The translations under genes and the position numbers were made by a program. From Calliopsis andreniformis (Eukaryota; Arthropoda; Insecta; Hymenoptera; Andrenidae), in contig NW_027480422.1 of the NCBI RefSeq assembly GCF_051401765.1, forward strand, positions 25,748,001 to 25,812,000: 64,000 nucleotides of DNA, given 5' to 3'. Within the stretch, counting starts at the first letter, position 1; each line of letters opens with the position of its first letter. Positions 38,555-51,601 of the stretch are shown here, piece by piece. Below the pieces are notes generated by a model. The model worked only from the letters and a program-made list of their open reading frames with translations. It ran no database searches and was not told where the DNA came from.

Positions 38555-41500
38555 TCTAGGGCGTTGCTCCACCAGATCGAATAGTTAGGGCCTAAGAAGT
38601 CAACGCCAGAAGCATAAAATACAATATAAATACAACAGTTTTTCCCTTCTATAACAGGAATAATTGCAACCAGTGCGAAAGCTATGGTCATTTCTACGTT
38701 CCGGACAACCTAGGCTTCACTCTAGGGCGTTGCTCCACCAGATCGAATAGCTAGTGACTTAGAAGTCAACGCCAGAAGCATAAAGTAAAATAAAAATACA
38801 ACAGCTTTTCCATCGTATAAAACGAATAATTGCAACCAGTATGTATGTTATGGTCATTTCTACGTTCCGGGCAACCTAGGCTTCACTCAAGGGCGTTGTT
38901 CCACCAGATCGAATAGTTAGGGCCTATGAAGTCAACGGCAGAAGCATAAAATACATTATAAATACAACAGCTTTTCCATCGTATACGATGTATATTTGCA
39001 AAGAGTCTGAAAGTAAAGGTCATTTCTACGTTCCGGGCAACCTAGTCTTAACTGTAAGGCGTTGCTCCACCAGATCGCATAGTTAGGGACTTAGAATTTA
39101 ACGCCAGAAGCATAAAATACAGTAAAAATGCAACAGTTTTTCCATAGTGGAACGGGAATAATAGCAACCAGTGTGAAAGTACAGGTCATTTCTACGTTGC
39201 GGGCAACCTAGGCTTCACTCTAGGGCGTTGGCCCACCAGATCTATTAGTTAGGGCCTAAGAAGTCAACGCCAGAAGCATAAAATACAAAATAAACGCTAC
39301 AGTCTTTCCATCGTATAAAACGAATAATTGCAACCACTCTGAATGTTATGGTCATATCTACGTTTCGGGCAACCGAGGCTTCACTCTAGGGCGTTGCTCC
39401 ACCAGATCGAATAGCTAGGGCCTTAGAAGTCAACGCCCGAAACATAAAATACAATAAAAATACATCAGTTTTTCCATCGTATAGCAGGAATATTTGCATC
39501 AAGCGTGAATGTAATGGTCATTTCTACCTTCCGGGCTATCTAGTCTTCACTGTAGGGCGGTGCTCCACCAGATCAAATAGTTAGGGCCTAAGAAGTCAAC
39601 GCCAGAAGCATAAAATACAATTTAATACAACAGCTTTTCCATCGTATATAATGTATATTTGCAAACAGTGTGAAAGTAACGGTCATTTCTACGTTCCGGG
39701 CAACCTAGGCTTCACTCTAGGGCGTTGCTCCACCAGATCGAATAGTTAGGGACCTAGAATTCGACGCCAGAAGCATAAAATACAACATAAGTACAACAGT
39801 TTTTAGATTGTATAATAGGAATAATTGCAACCAGTGTGAAAGTATAGGTCATTTCTACGTTCCGGGCAACCTTGGCTTCGCTCAACGGCGTTGCTCCACC
39901 AGATCGAATAGCAAGGGACTTACAAGTCAATGCCCGAAGCATAAAATACAAAATAAATAGAACAGTTTTTCTATTGTATAAAACGAATAATTGCAACCAG
40001 TGTGAAAGTTATGGTTATTTCTACGTTCCGGGCATCCTAGGCTTCCCTCTAGGGCGTTGCTCTACCAGATCGAATAGCTAGGGACTTAGAAGTCAACGCC
40101 AGAAGCATAAAATACCATATAAATACATCAGTTTTTCCGTCGTTAAAAGGAATAAATGCAACCAGTGTGAAGGATATGGTCATTTCTACGTTCCGGACAA
40201 CATAGGCTTCACTCTAGGGCGTCGGTCCACCAGATACACTAGTTAGGGCCTAAGGAGACAACGTCAGAAGCATAGAATACAATATAAATACAACAGCTTT
40301 TCCATCGTATAGAACGAATAACTGCATCCAGTGTGAAAGTTATGGTCATTTCTACGTGCAGGGCAACCTAGGCTTCACCCTAGGGCGTTGCTCCACCAGA
40401 TCGAATAGCTAGGGCCTTAGAAGTCAACGCCAGAAGCATAAAATACCATATAAATACATCAGTTTTTCCGTCGTTAAAAGGAATAAATGCAACACGAGTG
40501 AAGGTAATGGTCTTTTCTACGTTCCGGGCAACCTAGGCTTCACTGTAGGGCGTTGCTCCACCACATCGAATAGTTAGGGCCTTAGAAGTCAACGCAAGAA
40601 GCATAAAGTACAGTAAATATCCAACAGTTTGTCCACCGTATAACAGGAATAATTGCAACCAGTGTGCAAGTTATGGTCATTTCTACGTTCCGGAAACCTA
40701 GGCTTCACTCTAGGGCATTGCTCCACCAGATCGAATAGCTAGGACCTTAGAAGTCAGCGCCCGAAACATAAAATGCAATAAAAATACAACAGTTTTTCCA
40801 TCGTATACCAGGAATGATTGCAACCAGAGTGAAGGTGATTGTGATTTCTACGTTCCGGGCAACCTAGGCTTCACTCTAGGGCAAGGCTCCAACAGATCGA
40901 ATAGCTAGGGCCTTAGAAGTCAACACCAGAAGCATAAAATAAAATAAAAATACAACAGTTATTCCATCGTATAACAGGAATAATTACAACCAGTGTGATA
41001 GTGACGGGCATGTCTACGTTCCGTGCAACCTAGGCTTCATTCTAGGGCATTGTTCCACCAGATCGAACAGTTAGGGCCTAAGAAGTCAACGCCAGAAGCA
41101 TAAAATACAATATAAATACAATAGTTTTTCCATCGGCTAAAACGAATAATTGCGCGAGTGTGAATGGTATGGTCATTTCTACGTTCCGGGCAACCTAGGC
41201 TTCACTCTAGGGCGTTGCTCCACCACATCGAATAGCTAGGGCCTTAGAAGTCAGCGCCCGAAACATAAAATACAATATAAATACAACAGCTTTTCCATCG
41301 TATAGAACGAATAACGGCATCCAGTGTGAAAGTTATGGTCATTTCTACGTGCAGGGCAACCTAGGCTTCACTCTAGGTCGTCGTTCCACCAGATCGAATA
41401 GTTAGGGCCTAAGAAGTCAACGCCAGAAGCATAAACTGCAATATAAATACAACAGTTATTCCCTTGAATAACAGGAATAATTGCAACCAGTGTGAAAGGT

Positions 41501-41775
41501 ATGGTCATTTCTGCGTTCCGGGAAACCTAGGATTCACTCTAGGGCATTGCTGCATCTCATCGAATAGCTACGGCCTTAGAAGTCAACGCAATAACTATAA
41601 AATACAATATAAATACAACAGATTTTAGATTGTATAAAATGAATAATTGCAAACAGTATGGAGGTAATGGTCATTTCTACTTTCCGGGCAACCTAGGCTT
41701 CACTCTAGGGCGTTTCTCCACCTCATCGAATATCTACGGCCTTAGAAGTCAACGCCTGAAGCATAAAATATAATA
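38555..41775. repeat. Shortened relative of the 47.2-51.5 kb segment (two deletions)
   Basis: About 38555-39228 matches 47176-47849 (offset 8621). From 39229 to about 41371 the offset is 8952, so two monomers (331 bp) are missing at about 39228, where GGGCGTTG runs directly into GCCCACCAGATC. From about 41372 to 41775 the offset to 51154-51557 is 9782, so a further five monomers (830 bp) are missing at about 41371. Otherwise the sequence follows the 20-monomer unit. Both deletions are whole numbers of monomers, as expected from homologous misalignment. Confidence 0.87.
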
Positions 41776-44700
41776 TAAATACAACAGCTTTTCGATCGTA
41801 TAAAATGAATAATTGCAACCAGTGTGAAAGGGATGGTCATTTCTACGTTCCTGGGCAACCTAGGCTTCACTCTAGGGCTTTGCTCCACCAGGTCGAATAG
41901 TTAGGGCATTAGAAAACAACTCCAGACGCATAAAATACAATAAAAATACAACAGTTTTTTCATCGTATAACAGGAATAATTGCAACAAGCCAGAAGGTAA
42001 TGGTCATTTCTACGTTCCGGGCAATCTAGGCTTCTCTCTAGGGTGTCGCTCCTCCAGATCGAATAGTTAGGGCCTAAGAAGTCAACGCCAGAAGCATAAA
42101 ATGCAATACAAATACAACAGCTTTTCCATCGTATAACAGGAATAATTGCAAACAGTATGGAGGTAATGGTCATTTCTACTTTCCGGGCAACCTAGGTTTC
42201 ACTCTAGGGCGTTTCTCCACTACATCGAATAGCTACGGCCTTAGAAGTCAACGTCTGAAGCATAAAATATAATATAAATACAACAGTTTTTCCATCGTAT
42301 AAGAGGAATAGTTGCAACCAGTGTGAAAGACATGGTCATTTCTACGTTCCGGGCAACCTAGGCTTCACTCTATGGCGTTGCTCCAACAAATCGAATAGCT
42401 ACGGCCTTGGAGTCAATGCCAGAGGCATAAAATACAAAATAAATACAACAGTTTTTCCATCGTATAACAAGAATAATTGCAACCAGTGTGAAAGTGATGG
42501 TCATTTCTACATTCCTGGCAACCTTGGCTTCACTCTAGGGCGTTGCTCCACCAGATCGAATAGTTAGGGCCTAAGAAGTCAACGCCAGAAGCATAAAATA
42601 CAATATAAATACAACAGTTTTTCCCTTGTATAACAGGAATAATTGCAACCACTGTGATAGCTATGGTCATTTCTACGTTCCGGGCAACCAAGGCTTCACT
42701 ACAGGGCGGTGCTCCACCAGATCAAATAGTTAGGGCCTAAGAAGTCAACGCAAGAAGCATAAAATGCAATATAAATACAACAGCTTTTCCATCGTATATA
42801 AATTATATTTGCAAACCGTGTGAAAGTAATGGTCATTTCTACGTTACGGGCAACCTAGGCTTCACTCAAGGGCGTTGCTCCACCAGATCGAATAGTTTGG
42901 GACTTAGAATTCGACGCCAGAAGCATAAAATACAACATAAGTACAACAGTTTTTCCATCGTATAGCAGGAATAATTGCAACCAGTGTGTAAGTACAGGTC
43001 ATTTCTACGTTCCGGCCAACCTAGGCTTTGCTCAAGGGCGTTGCTCCACCAGATCGAATAGCAAGGGACTTAGAAGTCAACGCCAGCAGCATAAAATATA
43101 ATAAAAATACAACAGTTTTTCCATCGTATAAAATGTATAATTGCAAGCAACGTGAAGGTAATGGTCATTTCTACGTTCCGGGCAACCTAGGCTTCTCTCT
43201 AGTGCGTTGCTCCACCAGATCGAATAGTTAGGGCCTTGGTCAACGCCCGAAGCATAAAATACAAAATAAATACAACAGTTTTTCCATCGTATAAAACGAA
43301 TAATTGCAACCAGTGTGAAAGTTATGGTCATTTCTACGTTCCGGGCAACCTAGGCTTCACTCTAGTGCGATGCTCCACCAGATCGAATAGGCAGGGCCTT
43401 AGAAGTCAACGCCCGAAGCATAAAATACAAATTAAATAGAACAGTTTTTCCATTGTATAAAACGAATAATTGCAACCAGTGTGTAAGTTATGGTCATTTC
43501 CACGTTCCAGGCAACCTAGGCTTCACTCTAGTGCGTTGGTCCACCAGATCCAATAGTTAGGGCCTAAGAAGTCACCGCCAGAAGCGTAAAATACAATATA
43601 ATTACAACAGCTTTTCACCGTATATAATGTATATTTGCAAACAGCGTGAAGGTAATTGTCATTTCTACGTTCCGGGCAACCTAGGCTTCACTCGAGGGCG
43701 TTGCTCCACCAGATCGAATAGCTAGGGACTTAGAAGTCAACGCCCGAAACAAAAAATACAATAAAAATGCAACAGTTTTTCCATCGTATAACAGGAATAA
43801 TTACAACCAGTGTGATAGTGACGGGCATGTCTACGTTCCGTGCAACCTAGGCTTCATTCTAGGGCATTGTTCCACCAGATCGAACAGTTAGGGCCTAAGA
43901 AGTCAACGCCAGAAGCATAAAATACAATATAAATACAATAGTTTTTCCATCGGCTAAAACGAATAATTGCGCGAGTGTGAATGGTATGGTCATTTCTACG
44001 TTCCGGGCAACCTAGGCTTCAGTCTAGGGCGTTGGTCCACCAGATACAATAGTTAGGGCCTAAGAAGTCAACGCCAGGAGCACCAAATACAAAATAAATA
44101 CAACAGTTTTTCCATCGTATAAAACGAATAATTGCAACCAGTGTGCAAGTAATGGTCATTTCTACGATTCGGGCAACCTAGGCATCACTCCAGGGCGTTG
44201 CTCCACCAGATTGAATAGTTAGTGCCTTAGAAGTCAGCGCCCGAAGCATAAAATACAATAAAGATGCAACAGTTTTTCCATCGTATAACAGGAATAATTG
44301 CAAACAGTGTGAATGATATGGTCATTTCTACGTTGCGGGCATCCTAGGCTTCACTCTAGGGCGTTGCTTCACCACATCGAATAGTTAGGGCTTTAGAGGT
44401 CAATGCCAGAAGCATAAAATACAAAATAGATACAACAGTTTTTCCATCGTATATAATGTATATTTGCAAACAGTGTGAAAGTAAAGGTCATTTCTACGTT
44501 CCGGGCAACCTAGGCTTAAGTGCAGGGCGTTGCTCCACCAGATCGCATAGTTAGGGACATAGAATTCAACGCCAGAACCATAAAATACAATAAAAATGCT
44601 ACAGTTTTTCCATCGCATAACGGGAATAATTGCAACAAATGTGAACGTGAGGGTCATTTCTACGTTCCGGGCAACCTAGGCTTCACCCTAGGGCGTTGCT

Positions 44701-45718
44701 CCACCAGATCGAATAGCTAGGTCCTAAGAAGTCAACGCCAGGAGCATAAAATACAATAAAAATACAACAGTTTTACCATCGTATAACTGGCATAATTGCA
44801 ACCAGAGTGCAAGATATGGCCATTTCTACGTTCCGAGCAACCTAGGCTTCACTCTAGGGCGTTGGTCCACCAGATCCAATAGTTAGGGCATAAGAAGTCA
44901 ACGCCAGGAGCACCAAATACAAAATAATTGCAACAGTTTTACCATCGTATAAAACGAATAATTGCAACCACTGTGCAATTAATGGTCATTTCTACGATCC
45001 GGGCGACCTAGGCATCACTCTAGGGCGTTGCTCCACCACATCGAATAGCTACGGCCTTAGAAGTCAACGCCAGAGGGTTAAAATACAATATAAATGCAAC
45101 AGCTTTTCCATCGTATAAAACGAATAATTGCAATCAGTATGAAAGTTATGGTCATTTCTACGTTCTGGGCAACCTAGACTTCACCCTAGGGCGTTGCTCC
45201 ACCAGATCCAATAGTTAGGAACTAAGAAGTCAACTCCAGAAGCATAAAATACAAAATAGATACATCAGTTTCTCCATCGTTTAACAGGAATAATTGCAAC
45301 CATTGTGATACTGAAGGTCATTTCTACGTTCCGGGCTACCTAGGCTTCACTCTAGGGCGTCGTTCCACCAGATCGAATAGTTAGGGCCTAAGGTGACTAC
45401 GCCAGAAGTATAAAATACAATATAAATACAACAGCTTTTCCATCGTATAACAGGAATAATTGCAAACAGTGGGAAATATATGGTCATTTCTACGTTCCTG
45501 GCAACCTAGGCTTCACCCTAGAGAGTTGCTCCAACACATCGAATAGCTACGGCCTTAGATGTCAACGCCAGAAGCATAAAATACAATATAAATACAATTG
45601 TTTTTCCATCTTATAATACGAATAATTGCAACCAGTATGAAAGTTATGGTCATTTCTACGTTCCGGGCAACGTAGGCTTCACTCTAGGGCGTTGGTCCAC
45701 CAGATCGAATAGGCAGGG
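41776..45718. repeat. Satellite mosaic, right domain
   Basis: About 41669-42620 repeats 37690-38640. About 42634-42880 repeats 36165-36410. About 43790-44000 matches 49925-50135 (offset 6135), and then about 44005-44610 matches 50472-51077 (offset 6467), a shift of two monomers. About 43640-43790 and 44597-44965 recur at about 59727-59870 and 59854-60222. Between these, individual monomers vary. The order of modules differs from any other part of the window, so this is a patchwork and not a simple tandem. Confidence 0.78.
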
Positions 45719-46990
45719 CCTTAGAAGTCAATGCCCGAAGCATAAAATACAAATTAAATAGAACAGTTTTTCCATTGTATAAAACGAATAATTGCAACCA
45801 GTGTGTAAGTTATGGTCATTTCCACGTTCCGGGCAACCTAGGCTTCACTCTAGGGCGTCGCTCCACCTGATCGAATAGCTAGGTCCTAAGAAGTCAACGC
45901 CAGGAGCATAAAATAAAATAAAAATAGAGCAGTTCTTCCATCGTATAACAGGAATAATTACAAGCAGTGTGAAAGGAATGGGCATTTCTACGTTCCGTGC
46001 AACCTAGACTTCACTCTAGCGCGTTGCTCCACCAGGTCGAATAGTTGGGGCCTTAGAAAACAACTCGAGACGCATAAAATACAATAAAAATACAACAGTT
46101 TTACCATCGTATAACTGGCATAATTGCAACCAGTGTGCAAGATATGACCATTTCTACGTTCCGAGCAACCTAGGCTTCACTCTAGGGCGTTGGTCCACCA
46201 GATCCAATAGTTAGGGCATAAGAAGTCAACGCCAGGAGCACCAAATGCAAAATAAATGCAACAGTTTTACCATCGTATAAAACGAATATTTGCAACCTCT
46301 GTGCAATTAATGGTCATTTCTACGATCCGGGCGACCTAGGCATCACTCTAGGGCGTTGCTCCACCACATCGAATAGCTACGGCCTTAGAAGTCAACGCCA
46401 GAGGGTTAAAATACAATATAAATGCAACAGCTTTTCCATCGTATAAAACGAATAATTGCAATCAGTATGAAAGTTATGGTCATTTCTACGTTCCGGGCAA
46501 CCTAGACTTCACCCTAGGGCGTTGCTCCACCAGATCCAATAGTTAGGAACTAAGAAGTCAACTCCAGAAGCATAAAATACAAAATAGATACATCAGTTTC
46601 TCCATCGTATAACAGGAATAATTGCAACCATTGTGATACTGAAGGTCATTTCTACGTTCCGGGCAACCTAGGCTTCACTCTAGGGCGTTGTTCCACCAGA
46701 TCGAATAGTTAGGGCCTAAGGTGTCTACGCCAGAAGTATAAAATACAATATAAATACAACAGCTTTTCCATCGTATAACAGGAATAATTGCAAACAGTGG
46801 GAAATATATGGTCATTTCTACGTTCCTGGCAACCTAGGCTTCACCCTAGAGAGTTGCTCCAACACATCGAATAGCTACGGCCTTAGAAGTCAACGCCAGA
46901 AGCATAAAATACAATATAAATACAATTGTTTTTCCATCGTATAAAACGAATAATTGCAACCAGTATGAAAGTTATGGTCATTTCTACGTT
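44735..46990. repeat. Eight-monomer (1328-bp) tandem duplication
   Basis: About 44735-45660 matches about 46063-46990 at an offset of exactly 1328 bp. Markers are TTTTACCATCGTATAACTGG, AGGAGCACCAAATAC-type linkers, GGGCGACCTAGGCATCAC and GTGGGAAATATATGG. The second copy lies inside the 5.88-kb duplicated segment and therefore occurs a third time near 53525-54450. Confidence 0.83.
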
Positions 46991-49900
46991 CCGGACAACC
47001 CAGGCTACACCCTAGGGCGTCGCTCCACGTGATCGAATAGTTAGGGCCTAAAAGGCAACGCCAGAATCATAAAATACGATATATGTACAACAGTTTTACC
47101 ATCGTATAAAATGAATAATCGCAAACCGTGTGAAGATAATGGACATTTCTACGTTCCGGGCAACCTAGGCTTCACTCTAGGGCGTTGCTCCACCAGATCG
47201 AATAGTTAGGGCCTAAGAAGTCAACGCCAGAAGCATAAAATACAATATAAATACAACAGTTTTTCCCTTCTATAACAGGAATAATTGCAACCAGTGCGAA
47301 AGCTATGGTCATTTCTACGTTCCGGGCAACCTAGGCTTCACTCTAGGGCGTTGCTCCACCAGATCGAATAGCTAGTGACTTAGAAGTCAACGCCAGAAGC
47401 ATAAAGTAAAATAAAAATACAACAGCTTTTCCATCGTATAAAACGAATAATTGCAACCAGTATGTATGTTATGGTCATTTCTACGTTCCCGGCAACCTAG
47501 GCTTCACTCAAGGGCGTTGTTCCACCAGATCGAATAGTTAGGGCCTATGAAGTCAACGGCAGAAGCATAAAATACATTATAAATACAACAGCTTTTCCAT
47601 CGTATACGATGTATATTTGCAAAGAGTCTGAAAGTAAAGGTCATTTCTACGTTCCGGGCAACCTAGTCTTAACTGTAAGGCGTTGCTCCACCAGATCGCA
47701 TAGTTAGGGACTTAGAATTTAACGCCAGAAGCATAAAATACAGTAAAAATGCAACAGTTTTTCCATAGTGGAACGGGAATAATAGCAACCAGTGTGAAAG
47801 TACAGGTCATTTCTACGTTGCGGGCAACCTAGGCTTCACTCTAGGGCGTTGCTCCACCAGATCGAATAGCTAGGGCCTAGAAGTCAACGCCCGAAGCATA
47901 AAATACAATAAAAATACAACAGATTTTCTTTCGTATAAAACGAATAATTGCAACCAGTGTGAAAGTTATGGCCATTTCTACGTCCCGGGCTACCTAGGCT
48001 TCACTCTAGGGCGTCGCCCCACCAGATCCAATAGTAAGGGCCATAGAAGTCAACTCCAGAAGCACAAAGTACCATATAAATACATCAGTTTTTCCGTCGT
48101 TTAACAGGAATAATTGCAACCAGTGTCAAGGATACGGTCATTTCTACGTTCCGGACAACCTAGGCTTCACTCTAGGGCGTTGGCCCACCAGATCTATTAG
48201 TTAGGGCCTAAGAAGTCAACGCCAGAAGCATAAAATACAAAATAAACGCTACAGTCTTTCCATCGTATAAAACGAATAATTGCAACCACTCTGAATGTTA
48301 TGGTCATATCTACGTTTCGGGCAACCGAGGCTTCACTCTAGGGCGTTGCTCCACCAGATCGAATAGCTAGGGCCTTAGAAGTCAACGCCCGAAACATAAA
48401 ATACAATAAAAATACATCAGTTTTTCCATCGTATAGCAGGAATATTTGCATCAAGCGTGAATGTAATGGTCATTTCTACCTTCCGGGCTATCTAGTCTTC
48501 ACTGTAGGGCGGTGCTCCACCAGATCAAATAGTTAGGGCCTAAGAAGTCAACGCCAGAAGCATAAAATACAATTTAATACAACAGCTTTTCCATCGTATA
48601 TAATGTATATTTGCAAACAGTGTGAAAGTAACGGTCATTTCTACGTTCCGGGCAACCTAGGCTTCACTCTAGGGCGTTGCTCCACCAGATCGAATAGTTA
48701 GGGACCTAGAATTCGACGCCAGAAGCATAAAATACAACATAAGTACAACAGTTTTTAGATTGTATAATAGGAATAATTGCAACCAGTGTGAAAGTATAGG
48801 TCATTTCTACGTTCCGGGCAACCTTGGCTTCGCTCAACGGCGTTGCTCCACCAGATCGAATAGCAAGGGACTTACAAGTCAATGCCCGAAGCATAAAATA
48901 CAAAATAAATAGAACAGTTTTTCTATTGTATAAAACGAATAATTGCAACCAGTGTGAAAGTTATGGTTATTTCTACGTTCCGGGCATCCTAGGCTTCCCT
49001 CTAGGGCGTTGCTCTACCAGATCGAATAGCTAGGGACTTAGAAGTCAACGCCAGAAGCATAAAATACCATATAAATACATCAGTTTTTCCGTCGTTAAAA
49101 GGAATAAATGCAACCAGTGTGAAGGATATGGTCATTTCTACGTTCCGGACAACATAGGCTTCACTCTAGGGCGTCGGTCCACCAGATACACTAGTTAGGG
49201 CCTAAGGAGACAACGTCAGAAGCATAGAATACAATATAAATACAACAGCTTTTCCATCGTATAGAACGAATAACTGCATCCAGTGTGAAAGTTATGGTCA
49301 TTTCTACGTGCAGGGCAACCTAGGCTTCACCCTAGGGCGTTGCTCCACCAGATCGAATAGCTAGGGCCTTAGAAGTCAACGCCAGAAGCATAAAATACCA
49401 TATAAATACATCAGTTTTTCCGTCGTTAAAAGGAATAAATGCAACACGAGTGAAGGTAATGGTCTTTTCTACGTTCCGGGCAACCTAGGCTTCACTGTAG
49501 GGCGTTGCTCCACCACATCGAATAGTTAGGGCCTTAGAAGTCAACGCAAGAAGCATAAAGTACAGTAAATATCCAACAGTTTGTCCACCGTATAACAGGA
49601 ATAATTGCAACCAGTGTGCAAGTTATGGTCATTTCTACGTTCCGGAAACCTAGGCTTCACTCTAGGGCATTGCTCCACCAGATCGAATAGCTAGGACCTT
49701 AGAAGTCAGCGCCCGAAACATAAAATGCAATAAAAATACAACAGTTTTTCCATCGTATACCAGGAATGATTGCAACCAGAGTGAAGGTGATTGTGATTTC
49801 TACGTTCCGGGCAACCTAGGCTTCACTCTAGGGCAAGGCTCCAACAGATCGAATAGCTAGGGCCTTAGAAGTCAACACCAGAAGCATAAAATAAAATAAA

Positions 49901-51601
49901 AATACAACAGTTATTCCATCGTATAACAGGAATAATTACAACCAGTGTGATAGTGACGGGCATGTCTACGTTCCGTGCAACCTAGGCTTCATTCTAGGGC
50001 ATTGTTCCACCAGATCGAACAGTTAGGGCCTAAGAAGTCAACGCCAGAAGCATAAAATACAATATAAATACAATAGTTTTTCCATCGGCTAAAACGAATA
50101 ATTGCGCGAGTGTGAATGGTATGGTCATTTCTACGTTCCGGGCAACCTAGGCTTCACTCTAGGGCGTTGCTCCACCACATCGAATAGCTAGGGCCTTAGA
50201 AGTCAGCGCCCGAAACATAAAATACAATATAAATACAACAGCTTTTCCATCGTATAGAACGAATAACGGCATCCAGTGTGAAAGTTATGGTCATTTCTAC
50301 GTGCAGGGCAACCTAGGCTTCACTCTAGGGCGTTGCTCCACCACATCGAATAGTTAGGGCCTAAGGAGTGAATGCGAGAAGCATAAAATATAATATAAAT
50401 ACAACAGTTTTTTCACTGTATAATATGAATAATTGCAAACAGTGTGGAAGTAATGGTCATTTCTACGTTCCGGGCAACCTAGGCTTCAGTCTAGGGCGTT
50501 GGTCCACCAGATACAATAGTTAGGGCCTAAGAAGTCAACGCCAGGAGCACCAAATACAAAATAAATACAACAGTTTTTCCATCGTATAAAACGAATAATT
50601 GCAACCAGTGTGCAAGTAATGGTCATTTCTACGATTCGGGCAACCTAGGCATCACTCCAGGGCGTTGCTCCACCAGATTGAATAGTTAGTGCCTTAGAAG
50701 TCAGCGCCCGAAGCATAAAATACAATAAAGATGCAACAGTTTTTCCATCGTATAACAGGAATAATTGCAAACAGTGTGAATGATATGGTCATTTCTACGT
50801 TGCGGGCATCCTAGGCTTCACTCTAGGGCGTTGCTTCACCACATCGAATAGTTAGGGCTTTAGAGGTCAATGCCAGAAGCATAAAATACAAAATAGATAC
50901 AACAGTTTTTCCATCGTATATAATGTATATTTGCAAACAGTGTGAAAGTAAAGGTCATTTCTACGTTCCGGGCAACCTAGGCTTAAGTGCAGGGCGTTGC
51001 TCCACCAGATCGCATAGTTAGGGACATAGAATTCAACGCCAGAACCATAAAATACAATAAAAATGCTACAGTTTTTCCATCGTATAAGAGGAATAACTGC
51101 AACCAGTGTGAAAGTACTGGTCATTTCTACGTTCCGGGCAACCTAGGCTTCACTCTAGGTCGTCGTTCCACCAGATCGAATAGTTAGGGCCTAAGAAGTC
51201 AACGCCAGAAGCATAAACTGCAATATAAATACAACAGTTATTCCCTTGAATAACAGGAATAATTGCAACCAGTGTGAAAGGTATGGTCATTTCTGCGTTC
51301 CGGGAAACCTAGGATTCACTCTAGGGCATTGCTGCATCTCATCGAATAGCTACGGCCTTAGAAGTCAACGCAATAACTATAAAATACAATATAAATACAA
51401 CAGATTTTAGATTGTATAAAATGAATAATTGCAAACAGTATGGAGGTAATGGTCATTTCTACTTTCCGGGCAACCTAGGCTTCACTCTAGGGCGTTTCTC
51501 CACCTCATCGAATATCTACGGCCTTAGAAGTCAACGGCTGAAGCATAAAATATTATATAAATACAACAGTTTTTCCATCGTATAACAGGAATAATTGCAA
51601 C
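45719..51601. repeat. Large segmental duplication, copy 1 (5.88 kb)
   Basis: This is collinear with 53181-59063 at a constant offset of 7462 bp (45 monomers less 8 bp), with no indel found. Mismatches noted by eye are few: 45732, 46067 (G versus C), 50044 (C versus T), 50163 (G versus C), 51414 (G versus T) and 51537 (G versus C). It contains the second half of the eight-monomer tandem, block B copy 2 (47518-50830) and the AGGTCGTCGTTCC module near 51160. The near-identity means this is the most recent large event in the window, if the assembly is right. Confidence 0.9.
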
